The notes: a model not told the origin generated them from the letters alone. Shown: positions 11,961 through 25,062, counted from the first letter of the stretch. The stretch: 64,000 nucleotides of DNA from Strongylocentrotus purpuratus (GCF_000002235.5 NW_022145601.1:1934016-1998015), one strand, 5' to 3'. Translations and numbers: made by a program.

Positions 11961-14203
11961 GTAGACCTGTAAGTGAGGTGGGGGGGGGGGGGGGTAAAGA
12001 GCGCATTTATTTTGTTTTAGGTCCCGAATATTTGAAAATCACGTCCCTAACACAGTCCAACTCAAAGCTCTAGACTATACTAGAATTTTTTTTCTTTTTT
12101 TTTAATTTCAGAGTGGGACTAAAAGATGGAGTGGACCACAAGTCGTATCCACCAAATAGACCTTGGCTTTAGTCCAAGACTCAAAAGTTCTCTTCTGCCG
12201 TGTCTCTACATGCAGTCTTGGACTTCTCATTCTTCCTTGGCCTCAGGCTCGAGGAAAGGGTTTGGATATGCAGAATGTACTCAAGCTCAATGTCTAGGTG
12301 TACAGCTATAGATCCTACTGTGCTAAGCGGCCTTGTGGAGTGATCTTCTTACTAGTAAAATTTGCACACCAATAATAAAACAAAGGTAAGTTTTTTTTTT
12401 TTTGTGGTTCTTCTAGACCTATGTATAAATAGATTACTTATTTGTTGTTGAGTGTGTAAATCTTGATTTTCATTAAATTTTCTATGTACAATCGCAAACT
12501 GATAAATCCATGTGAGGGGGAAGTCAACTATGACATGTCTAAATCATAGATAAATTACTTCATCAGCCAGCCTGATTAATATTGTACAAATAATAGGGCA
12601 GCAATTAATGAATAAAGAGGTGATTGAACAAACTGTAATGAGAATATATGTATGATGAAAGCTGCTCTGTTTGTTTTATACCTCTTTGCCTTCTACTCAC
12701 GACAGGGGAATGTTCAATGAATCTGTGTACAACAGTGTTTGGTTCAAGAGCAGGGTATCCGAGATCAAGATTAGACTCCATAGTCAATCTTCCAAATGTC
12801 TAAAACTTACAATTTGGTTGGTAACAATGTCTTGGACCGAATACATGTAAATTACTTTTGTAATTACTGATAAAAATGTACTTATGTTCTTTTGAACACA
12901 TTTGATACAGTGACAATTACTTTTCCGAAAAATAGATGTGCTCTCTTCATAACAAATATATGTATCTCTGTTTTAAATCCTAGGTTGCAAAATAAAGAGC
13001 TATGGCATCTGCATGTACTGCTAGTTCATGACAAATGAACATTTATTGTCCATCTCTTCAAATTGAAAAGGTAAGCAGTATCAATTACCAAAATTGATCT
13101 ATCATTTTTCATAATCCTTGTAAGAAGTCTAATACCCATCTTACCCATTCTGTTAGATAAAACATACACAAATGGTAATGAAAGGATATTTTTGTTTTAT
13201 CCAAAGCAAACAATTCATCATTTATCTTCTGTAACTACTTGTTATTCTCCTACTTTATTTATTTAGCAATTAAAGTATTTGAAATAATCGTAAATACAAC
13301 AGTTGAAGATTGATTGAAAAGTTGTACTAGTATTTAGTAATTGATTCATTTATTACATAACTTTCAATTCCTATTCTAGACTGCAGAGCAACGTTATGCT
13401 TCTTATGAAACATCAGCCAGCCTACAGATAGAAGCTCCCTTTTCCAGCTTTAAGCAAGAGGGGAACCGCAATCACGAGATACAGATCTTGGTATCATGGA
13501 CTGGTCACTCTTTACAACCAACACTACTTGTAAAATAAGATTTACAAATTAATTCCTATAAGCTATTAAAAATGCTCTAGTCAAGGTACTAAAATTTTGC
13601 CATCGAGTTTGAGGTTTTGGGTTTGATAAAATGTTAACATAAAATATTTTAAAAGAAGTAAACGTTTTAATGATACTTCCAAGATTTCCTATATTTTAAA
13701 CAGAATTTTAGAATCTTGCAGGAGAAAAGAGAAGAAATAAAAAGCTATTATTCTGTCTTGGAGGTTATTGTTACCAGACTCACATTACATAGATAATTGT
13801 GTTCATGGCAATAAATCTTAAAATATCAAATTGGAATTTCTTAATTAGCAATTCATCTGAGCAGCAGTTTGATGACCTATTTGGAACTCTTCCTAGAGGC
13901 ACTTCTTGCATGACTATGTATCGATAATTACCTGTTGGTGCTTAAAGTGATATTGTAGCAATTGCACAACAACAAATACAAAATAAACAACAGAACATTG
14001 TGATTGAGTGAAAACAGATTTTTCCTGCAGGAAATATATTAACTCTGACTTATGTTGTCCTTAGAATTTTTTGTCAAAGCTTATAGAAAAAAATTGATGA
14101 TTAATTTCATATAGACAAACTATTGCATCAAGAAACCACATTCTCACCGACTGCATGACCTTACATGACAATGTATATCATCCTTAGATTAACAACCGTA
14201 TGA

Positions 14204-14283
14204 GCAGGCGCGTACGCAGGGGGGGGGGGGGTGTTTGAGGGGTTAACCCCCCCCTTTGGTATTTCTATGTGTATAAACCCCCC

Positions 14284-14317
<34 letters not shown>

Positions 14318-14588
14318 GTTGTTTTTTTTTTTTTTAATAATAAAATAAAAAAATATAAAAAAAATATTCCCATGGCTGACCTAAAAAAGGTGACCTTACC
14401 CCCCCCCCCAACGTAACAAAATGTCAAATTTACAAATTTCGAGACCAAAAAAAAAATGTCCTCTTACCCCCCCCCCCCCCCCCCCCCCCTGCTTATTCAG
14501 CGGCTGCCTGAGTCGATGCGAAATTTTCGGGCTGATTTAAAAATGTTAACCCCCCCCCCCCTTGAAAAAATCCTGCGTACGCGCCTGC
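14204..14588. mobile_element. MITE with 17-bp perfect inverted ends and poly-G/C core
   Basis: GCAGGCGCGTACGCAGG at the left is matched exactly by its inverse at the right. TATGAG lies just outside both ends, which may mark the target duplication. The core holds long G, C and A runs, so reading frames here are not genes. Confidence 0.7.
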
Positions 14589-15383
14589 ATATGAGTAACA
14601 GAAATATTTGTGACAAGTATTACTCTTTTAATCTCCATAAAGGTAACTCGAATAGAGAGTGGCAGATATCAGCTGCAGTAGTTTTAACAACTGGCTGATA
14701 CTTTCATAGGAGCACTTTTATTTGTGTCATTTAAAATATTGTAGTTGTATCCCTTGAATGTGTTTGCTATGCTCATCATTTACAAATTCATTCATTAAAG
14801 CATAAACATATTGATTATACTTTAAAATCTGTGTTAATTTTATTTTGTATGTATTTTTTGTCTTTTAAGAAGATAAAAAGGGGGGGGGGGTGAATAGATG
14901 AGATTGTACGCTAGCGCATGGTGATAATAATTACATGATGATAAAGGGCAATGTTGTGATTCAAGAATGGTGTGTTTGTATGCTGGTGAGTTATTGTTAT
15001 AAGTTGGTGTTTACATGTATTTATTCATTTTTGTTCTTTATTCTTTTTTTGTGGGGGAAGGGGGGGGGGGTGTTCATGAAGAAACAAAATTATGGCAAGC
15101 AAAGCGTTGTGATGGGAGTGTCGTTTTATGTTAATGAGAGAGAGAGAGAGAGAATATGAACGAAATAAGGACACATAATTGTAAGCGCGTATGGTAAAAC
15201 AAAATATAGAAAAAGGGGCACATAACAAAATGGAAAAGGGTCACTTCAAAGAAGAAAACATAAAAATTTATTAGAAATAACAAGAGGAACTTTAAAACAA
15301 AGTGAAACGGGACAAACTACATGAAGGAAAAGTGCACTTGTAATAAACAAAAAGGGATGTTAATCAGATGTAAAAGGGGCACT

Positions 15384-15790
15384 TAAACCCTATCTAGCAT
15401 GGGTTATTTTGAAACTGCATAGCCTGGGGGGGGGGGGGGGGTCCGGGCCCCCTCCCCTGGAGAAAAAAACGTATAAGAACACATTAACTGTACCTTTTTT
15501 TGGGAGATGGGTTCCCTCCCCTGGCGCTCAAGGGGGGGGGGGGGTGGGGGGGGGGGGGGGGGGGGGGAGGGGGTGCGATTTTTCAAATTTTCGAGGCCCC
15601 CCCCAATAATTTTGTTTTTATTGTTCACTACCCCCCCCCCCCCCCCCCACTGAGCGAATTATCGGCCGACTATTTCGCTGCTAAATATTGTCTCACGAAT
15701 TGGGCCCCCTCCCGTCCCGCAGGCTGGATAAGCCCCCCCACCCCCCCCCAGGCTAAATAGGGTTAAGGGGGAAACGGGCCGCCCATGTAT
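15384..15790. repeat. Poly-G/poly-C foldback element
   Basis: Very long G and C runs (about 15537-15569 and 15630-15648) lie between approximate inverted ends (TAAACCCTATCTAGC and GGCTAAATAGGGTTAA). This is probably a relative of the 14.2-kb MITE family. The apparent proline/glycine reading frames are artefacts of the runs. Confidence 0.5.
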
Positions 15791-16200
15791 TTTTGAAGAA
15801 AAAAATTGGCCATTGTGCTCCCCCCCCCTCCAGAGTGCCACATTTGGTATTGATAATGCCTAACTATGATGATTTTTTTTAAAAATGGTTATGAACAAAG
15901 ATTTGTTCCCTCTAGAACATAATTCTTCATTTTCAGATGTATGTTCAAATTGAAGCTAGCCAACACTTGCGCCTTTGAAACCAATGAATGCTGAACATAG
16001 CATATCAATAATGCAATGAATAAGGATAAAATTGATTTAAAATTGATATGGATCACACTCTAACTTAAAATCGATTTTAAGGCCAAAATCGATTTTATTT
16101 ATTTAGTGAAACTGCTGCTAAAATCGAAATCAATTTTAGGCCCTTAAAATCGATCAAATCGATTTTAGATCGATTTTAGGGCTTTAGTGAAACACCCCCT

Positions 16201-16665
16201 GGATTCCTACGTGTAGATGGCTCAGTTGTTGGAATGAGGTTTACGTCAGGAATGTCAATTAGTCTGTGGATTATGTAGTAGACCATATATACTCTCTGTT
16301 GTGCCCTTCTTTCCTGAATAGTGGTCCACTGGAGTTGCTTTAGCATATCAGTTACGCTGCTTGTACGCCTAAGGTCTGTCAAGGCAAAGCGGGCATAGCG
16401 ACGTTGTATAATTTCTAGTCTTGTGATGTTCTTCTGGGTAAATGGATCCCATACCACAGCAGCATACTCCAGTACTGGAAGGACAAGTGTTTTGTAGCAC
16501 AACACTTTTGTCCTGAGAAGGTTGTCTCTGGTATTCCTCTGCAGGAAGCTGCTAACATAATTTGCCGACTTGGCATCGTTTTGTTTACATCGTTGGGACG
16601 CAATTCGAACATGAGCATTGCATTCACAGCTTCAAACAACGAGAACATAACGTCAAACTAAAGGT
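16201..16665 (-). mobile_element. LINE reverse-transcriptase C-terminal fragment
   Basis: On the minus strand the translation reads LVLPVLEYAAVVWDP, then LEIIQRRYARFAL, then SVTDMLKQLQW. This is the region just after the reverse transcriptase palm in CR1/Jockey-type LINEs. One frame stays open over most of it. It is cut off at the junction with the inverted-repeat element at 16200. Confidence 0.8.
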
Positions 16666-16848
16666 CTGGGGTTCCTATATTTGTTTTCCTCTGCGACAAG
16701 GTGAAACGTGTCGATTTACTTTGGCAACTTGTTAGTTTCAAGGATTGTCGTACTAAACAATTCACACAAACTTATATAAAATATTTATCCATCAGATTTA
16801 GAAAATATTAAACATAAAGATTCAATATAAGGAAATAAAGTATCCAAA
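16666..16848. other. No recognised feature
   Basis: AT-rich sequence between a LINE piece and a Harbinger piece. Confidence 0.4.
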
Positions 16849-17372
16849 TTATTGTTTAAACTTGTCGACGGCATAAAATCGCAAGACGGTCAGGACGTGC
16901 ATCCGCATGCGATGTGTGTATCTCTCCAGACCAGTGTTGGAGTCGGCTAGATAGCAAGTAACTGGTCCGTAAATCGCTGTTAGTTTTGTAAAACGACAGC
17001 GATGCAACAAATCCCCGAAAAAATATTCGTTGCCATTAATGTAAAAGGTTTTGTTTCTTTCCACAAGAGGTCTCTCCGGTCTCATTAATTGCAATAATTC
17101 GTCGTAATGGTGTCTTCTTCTCTGAATATCTAACAAATACGCCATTGCGAAAAATAGGTAGACCTGACTTAAGCCAGACTAGGTGTACCCCCAGGTTTAA
17201 ATATGTGTACAATTTTTACAAAGTTAAACCAGACTTAAACCTAGGTTTAAGTTAAACCTGACTTCAGAAACGATATCTCCATGGTTAAACCTATGTTTAA
17301 ATCTGAGAGTTAAGCGAGACTTAGACTAGACTTAAACCTACGTTTAAAGTTAAACCTGACTTCAGAATACGG
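16849..17372 (-). mobile_element. PIF/Harbinger 5' end with transposase N-terminus
   Basis: On the minus strand the element begins at 17372 with GGGCCGTATTCTGAAGTC, then several copies of AGTCAGGTTTAAC and related motifs, then an ATG at 17145. The 98-residue frame begins MAYLLDIQRRRHH and ends HVLTVLRFYAVDKFKQ, matching the start of HARBI1-like transposases (basic start, ...LRFYA.G.F). The catalytic DDE part is absent, so this is a truncated copy. Confidence 0.65.
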
Positions 17373-17429
17373 CCCACAGGGTTGATCTCCCAAGTCTGGT
17401 ATACAATTAAAATATCAAATTGTCCCATT

Positions 17430-17890
17430 TGTAGGATGTTAGTCTCCTTCCCATAACTTTATATTTGTCCAGTTATTCAGCCCAGTTATATGAAATGTTT
17501 ACGTCTCTCCTACGGATTGTTTACTTCTCGCTTTCTCCATATAGTAAATATTCAATTATATTTATGCAGGAAATATACGTTTCATCGTTCTCTATTGCAT
17601 CTCTGTTTCATTTCCCCTCTCTTGTTCTGCCGCTCTCCTTAAATTGCTCTGTCTCTGCATATCTCTCTCCCTCTCTTTCTTTACTCTCTCACCCTCTCCC
17701 TCTCCTTCCATTGCTCTGTCTTCCTTTGTCTCTCCCTCTCTCTCTTACTATCTCATCCTTTTAACTTTCCCGCATTTGTCTTTCGTTCTCCCTCTTTTAT
17801 GTCTTTGGATGTTCCTTAATTTTCTCTAGCCCTACCCTTGTATTCTTATTTCACCCCTACCATGTTCCTTACTGTCCTGCCTTCTTCTGA
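17430..17890 (+). repeat. Dispersed repeat, copy 1 (CT-rich)
   Basis: This matches 31350-31790: both run 'GTCTCCTTCCCA...', 'CCAGTTATT.AGCCCAG', then a CT-rich tract, then 'CCCTACCATGTT'. It precedes a Helitron-like 3' end here, so it is probably the 3' portion of a related Helitron subfamily. The CT-rich reading frames are not genes. Confidence 0.55.
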
Positions 17891-17969
17891 AGTGCATGCA
17901 TTCTGATTCTTCTTTTATCCCTCTGTCCAGCTCATTTATTTTTTACATGACTATACCACGTCTTTTTAC

Positions 17970-18240
17970 TTCGTCTTCAGTGACGAATTCTTATCTCGTT
18001 CTATATATTTTTTTTTTATTTCTACTCCTTTTTTGTGCAGAGCTATAACTCTAAATCAGTACAGTCAATTTCTTTCTTTGGCACGGTCATAGGTCAATGT
18101 AATAAGACGTTACAGGAACATTTTCAAGGTTATCAGTTTTTCATGACGTCATCCAGGCGCTATTTTGTGAAATTTTCTGAAAATCAACTCATGATCATAT
18201 CTTCATAACGGAAAGTCATTTTGTACGCCAAGGCCATGAA
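17970..18240 (+). mobile_element. Helitron-like 3' end followed by next 5' end
   Basis: A hairpin TTCGTC/GACGAA near 17979-17995 is followed by a T-rich spacer, then a variant unit start (TTCTACTCC...GCAGAGCTATAACTC) and the familiar TGACGTCATCCAGGCGC and ATCATATCTTCATAACGG. This looks like a second tandem junction, from a diverged subfamily. The second unit stops near 18240. Confidence 0.5.
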
Positions 18241-19056
18241 TTACAGAGTACATCTTGCAAGCCTCAAAAAACAAATAAAATCTTCACTCTTGTTGCTCCC
18301 TCTAGCCCTATTTTTCACCCGAATACTACCATAATCATTATTTGTTAACCTTTTACATTTACATCTTCTTCTTGAACACGCATGGTCAGATCTTAACCAA
18401 ATTTGACAGGAATCATCCTTAGGGTATGAGAGGGTAATAGGTAGGGGGCAGCAAAGGAAACATACTTGTTTCATCTATTTCTTCAAAACCCATGGTTAAA
18501 CTTTAACCAAAATGTGGCAAGAATTATCCTTAGCGGCAGGAGATGCAACGTTGTCCAAGTCGTATATATGGCCTCCATGGTGGCTCAACAAAAGGGCCCC
18601 AAGGACCACATACATATATATATATATATATTAGTTCTCTAACTCCAAAGGCATTAATTATTTAGGTTTACCATACCTCCAAATGTTCCTGATGACAAGA
18701 AATAGCCAATTTAATAGATCCAGTAGGGGTTCACATTTGTTCTAAATTAATGACATACCCCTAGCTCAACATATGGAGCTTGTGTCGAATGGGAATTCGT
18801 TAAACATTGCAATTGCATATTTCCAACAATTCCCTGTGGGCTTGATACTTTGATACTCTGATGCAAAGCAGAAATCTGCCCATGTTACATCAAATGCTAA
18901 CCGCATTATCATATTCCAGAGAAGCGCGCGCTTTGCAGAGGTTTGGTTTATAGCTACATCGTTCTATAATAGTGTGCAACAAGCTGATCGTCCATTACTA
19001 CTGCGGTATAAATAGTCTGGAATAACATCAATGAGCAGCAAAGGATATTATTTTTT
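18241..19056. other. No gene recognised; (TA)n near 18612
   Basis: I looked here for upstream exons of receptor gene A (apple exon, linker exon) and found none. A short (TA)n run lies at about 18610-18630. Confidence 0.45.
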
Positions 19057-19155
19057 GTACCTCTGACATTTATACCTCTGACATTTTTACGTCTGACATT
19101 TTTACGTCTGACTTATTTACCTGTGACATCTTTACCTCTAACATTTTTACCTGGC
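19057..19155 (+). repeat. Minisatellite, TACCTCTGACATTTT type
   Basis: About six copies of a 15-16 base unit such as TACCTCTGACATTTT. It lies in the presumed intron about 200 bases before the transmembrane exon of gene A. The same unit is fused to the transmembrane exon of gene B at 51.4 kb. Confidence 0.8.
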
Positions 19156-19352
19156 ACCGGGACCGGTCTGTTCACATGCCCTTATTCATTATGATCATAT
19201 TCTAGTACCTGACTTATTTACCATGTATCTATCAATTGATGCTACCTTGGTATTTCGATTCTAGTATATGATTTATTTTCTCCTTATCTTTTAACTCTGA
19301 TGCTCCCTTGGTAATTCTAACTTCTGTCATTTATCTTCACTAACACATATAG

Positions 19353-19533
19353 GTCCCACACCATCCTCTTCACTAACACCAATAGGTCCCACACCATCCT
19401 CTTCACTTACTACCTCTTCTCCACCAAAATCAACTTCAAGCTCCATAGCAACTGTCGTAGGAAGCGCTGTTGGTGCTATTGTTGTGATTGTTATCGTTAT
19501 AGTTCTCATCGTCATCTTTTACAAGCGAAGAAG
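19353..19533 (+). CDS. Receptor gene A, stalk and transmembrane exon
   Basis: This exon encodes a Ser/Thr/Pro-rich stalk and a single membrane helix. The acceptor AG ends at 19352. Translation in the phase expected from the family (phase 1) gives GPTPSSSLTPIGPTPSSSLT..., then SIATVVGSAVGAIVVIV..., ending FYKRR before a GT donor. The stalk holds an in-frame direct repeat of about 33 bases (GPTPSSSLT). The charged KRR after the helix fits the cytoplasmic side of a type I protein. The exon ends in phase 2, which joins correctly to the next exon. Upstream exons of gene A are not visible, so they lie before the window or have been lost. The near-identical helix in gene B at 51.5 kb confirms the call. 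Confidence 0.75.
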
Positions 19534-20115
19534 GTTAGAGATATACCTGTCCCTCTTATTATTCCATTCTCATCGAATGCTAAAACCGTATGGTCATGAA
19601 AATACAAGCTGAATAATAATCATAATGATAGTCAACAAATATAATGCGCCATGTCTCTCAAAAATGACACTCCTGGCGCAGTTGTGTGAAAATTGCATAA
19701 TTATGAATGTTTTTTTGTTTTAATCTGTAAAGTTATTTCATTACTTTCTTCTTCAATTTTAAACGCTATTCAATGTAAATATTCTAAAGCATAACACTTT
19801 CTAAATATTATGACAACCAGTTTGAAAGACCTATTATGTTAATGACATGTACTTTAAAAGTACCATACCGATTTCCACATGCCAATTGTTATGTTGACTT
19901 GTTAATATATACCTAGTTATTGGGACTCAATGTTGATATTCTAAAGCATACCCCTTTTTAAATGTTAATATAACATGCTTGAAAGATTTATTATGTTAAT
20001 GACTATACTTTAAAAGAACCACACAAGTTTCCACATGTCATGTAGTTGGACTTTATTTTTTATTGTTTTATCTATTTAATCGATGCAATTTATCTTTCCT
20101 AATAATAACTTTCAG

Positions 20116-20347
20116 CAATGAATCAGCCACTACTAAGTCTAAAGGGAAGGAGTCCGATTCGTCTCCGCAGTGTGAGAATCCTGTATTTGAGAATAATGTA
20201 TATGACCCGGTATATGAGCCAGAGACAATCTACCAAGATATGATTATCGGTGGTAATACCCATCAAGATCTTCAGAATCCTGATCAAGAGGCATTTAATG
20301 AAGAATTGAATATTACCCACTCAATAGTGTCTGACAGTGAAGTCTAG
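20116..20347 (+). CDS. Receptor gene A, cytoplasmic tail exon
   Basis: This is the last coding exon, running from the acceptor at 20115 to the TAG at 20345-20347. It joins in phase to the transmembrane exon, giving a tail of about 77 residues that starts SNESATTKSKGKESDSS. Tyrosines lie in YDPVYEPE and IYQDM. YQDM has the form YxxM, known in other receptors as a docking motif for the PI3-kinase p85 SH2 domain; that role here is inference. The first 25 residues match gene B closely, but the tyrosine part differs. The 3' sequence near 20500-20640 is similar to that after gene B, supporting duplication of the whole gene end. Confidence 0.75.
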
Positions 20348-22184
20348 AACGTAAACGGGTTTCCTTGCATAATTTGAATATTAGGAGTCTCACTGCTAAC
20401 GTTTACCTTTCACACATAGGGCATACGTGACATATTCATAATTCCTGCAAAGTTCGACAGAATTCGATGTTGGCAGAAAATGGAATACACTACCTTCATG
20501 TTCTGATTGAGAACAGAATACATGAGGAGATAAAAGATCTAAGTCCATCACAACGTTTTTAATAATAGACACAAAATATTTTCAGTCTCAAATTATTACG
20601 TAAATTTTTCCATCGAGGAAGAGGAAACCATATTTTTAAGGTATACTATGTCGCAGTGCGAATGGATCGCGAAATGCTCTTTTTTCTGACCGAAGGCGGA
20701 AATGGACTCACAAGGACGGTGAAATTGTAATTTAATTTGGGCGCCCTGACAACTGTATTGGCAGGAGGTGGCTTAAAGGGAGATATCGGCTAAATCTATA
20801 AAATTATATGGATCTAGGTTTATCTTTAGCGCTCAACCGAATCAATTCACTTCAATGATAAAATACATATCTCAATACGTTGACGAGAAATAGTAATTTT
20901 GCAAAAGTGCATGTAGTTATACGAAATACAGTAACTGTAACTGTTATAAAGAGTAGTGCTTTTCAAAATACAAGTAACTGATGAGGGTGCTTTACTACTA
21001 GTTTAAAAAAGCAATACCTTTAATTAATATTATGTCCTGTATTTAATGTATGTAATCATGATAATCATATACCGGTATTGTTTTATGTATCCTTTCCTCT
21101 TTGAACGTGATATACCTATTTATATACCATTTATGTTTGTATTTGTTTGTATGCTTTTTAATATCTGGTTCACATAATGTATATTTTTATTGGCCTGTTT
21201 AGCCCGCCATAAGCGGATACAATGATTACTGCTAGGTTTGGATAATATTGCAGTTAACAATTAGGCCTAGTTAAAACAAAAATATAACAAAATTAGGTCA
21301 CGATAAAAATTAAGATTCCGGGGTGCATATGGGCACCGCCTTGATCGTATGGCGGAAAAGGGGACAAATTAAAGACAAAACAAGAGAAAGGGTGAAAGGC
21401 ACACTGTATTAAGGCGATAGGACCCTCCAACCGCATATTCGGTGGCTTTGTTAATTCGCACTTCATTTATTGGGTAAAATGGAATCCCCCCCCATACTAG
21501 TGCCTCTTCAATACATGGAGCCACATGACACCCCTAGTTTCATTATTGTTGTATTTGCTACATATGACATAGAAAAATAATTTATAGGCTTTTTTTGTTA
21601 ATCCCTTAGTTCTGTAGTTTACCAGCCCGCCCCCCCTCCTCCTCTCTTTTATCCATCGTGCCAATTTTAATTGGTAGCGATGAGTGCGCTGATGCCTGAC
21701 GGATATATTTTGTCAACAATTTAACGACAAAGATTTCAGTCCAGAATCTGGTCGGTCCTTTATATTCCCTACACTGCACTTGACTCAAGCCGCCAAAGAT
21801 GGCGTTATCAAAGACCACATAATTATGCTCACAAGCCCAGTCTAACAAAATTTCGCCGGACCTCCTAGTTTAAGGAACACACCATCTTCGGCTGGCAGCA
21901 AATAAGTAGTGGGAGGTCGCATTGCGTTGGTGTGGTGGAGACCAGAATTAAATAGACCTGATCTGGACTACAAAGATTCGCCATGACACGACTCGTGATG
22001 TCCCTTCTGGGCCTCCATAAAATACAACAGAAGGGGAGACGCTCTATGAAAACTTTACGTATGAACGTTAGGTAGTTGACTAACTACTACAATTTGTGTA
22101 ATTATTTTACCTTTCAAAAATATATTATTCATAGGGTAAGTCCTTGTCTCAGATTTATACGTATATATAGTACTGATCACTTGT
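20348..22184. other. 3' region of gene A and unannotated sequence
   Basis: The first few hundred bases resemble the region after gene B (52.6-52.8 kb) and probably hold the 3' UTR. A minus-strand open frame at 21606-21848 (80 residues, MLDWACEHNYVVFDNAIFGG...) has no motif I recognise. Nothing else is supported. Confidence 0.4.
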
Positions 22185-23481
22185 TTCAGGGTGAATTCAC
22201 AGAAACATTTCTCCGATGGTGTATTTTTTATTTATTCATTTATTCAGATATATTTAATCGGAATTACAAGATTACTGAAAAATTTAAATATTGGTCCTCG
22301 CATTGAGAACATGACAAAATAAAATTATGCAATAAAACAAATCATGAAAATAATAAAAGGAGAGAAGAAAATAAAAAAGTGTAAAGTTTGATGACTATCA
22401 CGTAGGTACAGATGAGTTTGAGTACCAGCAAAGGCATACGTCAATAATGACGTCAATAATGTATTAATATTAATACATTCTTTCTGAGGCCAGCTTCATT
22501 TGTTTCCACTTCTTTAAGATTTTGAATATTCAAGAATGAAATAATGTCGATTTTCATTTAGATATTTGGGTCTGCATGTGAATGGATCTGAAATAACATA
22601 TGATTAGTGTTCGGCAAAGTACGCAAATTAGGTGCCTCTAGCAAATATCAGTTCAAACAAATTTATGTAACCTACCTAGAATTCAATAAAATGCAAAATT
22701 ACACGATTTTAATCAATTCTGTTGCTAATTATAAACTTTTTAATCGTTGTCGTAATGAGTTTACTTGTAAGATTTTAGTACTGCTCAATACTTACATAAT
22801 CATGACAATCATAAAGCGTTGTAGGTTATTTAGAGTTCGATTAATCATAGACACAAGTTTAGACAACATATTGCATTAAGAATTTGTTAAAATAGCTATG
22901 CATCATTGTACGTGATATTTAAGAAATATGTTTATAATAACTTTTAAAACTCATTGCATTGTTTTAACCGCTATTGTTTTACTTCCGCTTTTCATTAGTG
23001 TCACTTTTACTTCTATTTTTCTGTTTTTGTTTGATTATGTTTGTTTGTTGCGTTTTTATATTTTGTTACATTCTACTTTTTAGTAACTCTTTTACTACTC
23101 TGCAATAGCAGATAGTATCATTGTTTGTAAGTATGCTCTCTCTCAAATGAATCAATAATACAAATTATATTTGGATTTTAAAAATAATGAAAAAACAAGA
23201 AATAGAACAAAGATAATAATTATAAAAACATATTAAAACAATGTACATACTACTATATAGCCAAGGTTATTATATTTTTGTTATGCAGTTTTAAAGAGCA
23301 TTATAAGAATATAATTTGAATACTTATCGTTTATATCTAAAGTGTTAAAATATGTACCTATTATTAGATATGCAGTTAATACAATATTTTATAGTATACA
23401 GTATAGCCCTATAGTATGCAGTGGCTGATCATATTGGGTGGCTTGTACATGTACTAAAGTTACCTCCATTCAAGACGTAAA

Positions 23482-24056
23482 GTGCATTTAAATATATTGG
23501 TCTATACATCCCTGAACAATTTGGCTCCTCCCTATTTAGAGGAGTCCTTCAAATACTGTAACCATATTCTCTACGATCACTCTACTAAACTTCCCAAACC
23601 GAAGAGTGAATGCTGCCTTAAAATATTTGTGTATAAAGGCTCACGTGAGTACAATGACCTGCCGTTAACTATTAAGCTATCCAATAGCTTAAAAACTTTT
23701 TGCAAAAATCTAAATTTAAGAAATCAGTTTTGTTCTAATCTGTAATGGAACGTGCTTGCACTGCTTGGGATAGGGGGTGTTTATGCTTCTCTAATATGTT
23801 TTAGGTTTTATATGTATTCAAATTATAGTATTTCATGTTGTATTGTATGTTGTATAATAAGTGTTAATATCTTAATTCCTGGACCCTAGGGAAGAACAGT
23901 TTTGTTACACTAACAAAGTTGAATGGGTTATCTAGCCATTCACTATACCATTGATTTTACTATGTACATGTATTTTCTTTGTATTGTTGATAAATATATT
24001 GTGATATAGAAAATAAATACCAATACCAATGCCAATACTAATGCCAATACCAATAC
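23482..24056 (+). mobile_element. LINE 3' end, copy in block 1
   Basis: The frame LNNLAPPYLEESF...LPKPKSECCLKIFVYKGSREYNDLPLTIK...LKTFCKNL is the C-terminal end of a CR1/Jockey-type LINE polyprotein. It stops near 23743 and is followed by a 3' tail ending in (CCAATA)n near 24020-24056. The same insertion is in block 2 with fewer tail repeats, so it predates the duplication. Confidence 0.75.
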
Positions 24057-24129
24057 CTCGGAAGGCTAGTTCAATAGCTCTTTACCACCGCAGTGATCTG
24101 AAAGCAACAACCAAAAAAGTGATGCATAA

Positions 24130-24572
24130 TAAATTATAGAAAGAGTGAGTTATAGAAGGAAAAAAGAAAAAAAAAACTGGGGTAGAAAAAACTTAAATAA
24201 AGGATACAAACCAAAGTACACGAGGAATATAACCAAATAATATATTGATAGGGTGGACGACCGGAAAGTTTGCAATATCATTGTGGTTAAAGGGGCCGTT
24301 ACACTATAACATGTTGAAGAAACTAACATGAACGAATTGCAAAAGTTAGAATACACATAGAGGAGCAAAATAGGAGCATAATTATAGAAAGAGTGAGTTA
24401 TAGAAGGGAAACAAATGAGAACTGGGGGAAAAGAAACTTAAATAAAGGATACAAACCTAAGTACATGAAAAATATAACCGAAATAGTTTATTAATAGGGT
24501 GGACGCCCGGAAAGTTTGCAATATCATTATTGAAGAAACTAACATGAACGAATTGTAAAAGTTAGAATACAC
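24130..24572 (+). repeat. Tandem duplication, about 245-bp unit
   Basis: The sequence from 'TATAGAAAGAGTGAGTTATAG' through 'AACATGAACGAATTG.AAAAG' occurs twice (about 24134-24360 and 24380-24572). The second copy lacks a short piece. It is not present at the matching place in block 2. The minus-strand frame in it is not convincing. Confidence 0.7.
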
Positions 24573-25062
24573 AGACACGCACTGTTTCCCTACGAATAGA
24601 TTCATGGAGTTTGGACGGAACGAACTGGCAAATACCTTTAAAAGACTAAAAAAAACTACCTTATAACTGAAAAAGAGTGATTGCTACACGTATACCAGCG
24701 ACCTGTTAACGATTCACTAACGTGCTGAGCGTACGCTCTTTGTTTGGGACACGATTTAGAATCTGAAGTTTGAAAAGAAAAGACAAGCACAATTAAATTT
24801 ACGTGGCGCGCCCCAATGCCTCATTTTATTATTAATTATTCTAAATCAGTCAAATCATGTTTTCCCTTGTTGTGTGAGAACCAATTTACCTTGATTTGAG
24901 CGATTCGAACATAACTATCTCCTCGGTGCTTCCGCTGCACCCATCCCAGAACTGTTTACATAGTAGCTTAACGTTGTTTACATAAAGCAAGAATCAACTC
25001 TTTTTTTAAAAAGTAATTATGCATCAAGTTGAGTGGGTTGACTTGCAAATAATATGTATTAA

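Larger units (their letters stand above)
10889..16200. mobile_element. Candidate 5.3-kb DNA element with AGGGGG(G)TGTTTCA ends
   Basis: The left end AGGGGGGTGTTTCAT and the right end (read on the other strand) AGGGGGTGTTTCACT are inverted. Both are followed inside by a shared stretch CTAAAATTGATTTCGATTTT and several ATCGATTTTA motifs. That supports two ends of one transposon, although two separate MITEs are possible. The right end sits directly against a LINE fragment. No obvious target-site duplication. The interior has no long reading frame; possible small exons around 12.1-13.5 kb are not recognisable. A smaller MITE and poly-G/C sequence have inserted into it. Confidence 0.45.

Noticed and set aside
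15404-15841. Several proline- or glycine-rich frames
   Set aside because: Direct products of long G and C runs.
21606-21848. An 80-residue minus-strand frame
   Set aside because: No motif, no splice context and no second copy to support it.
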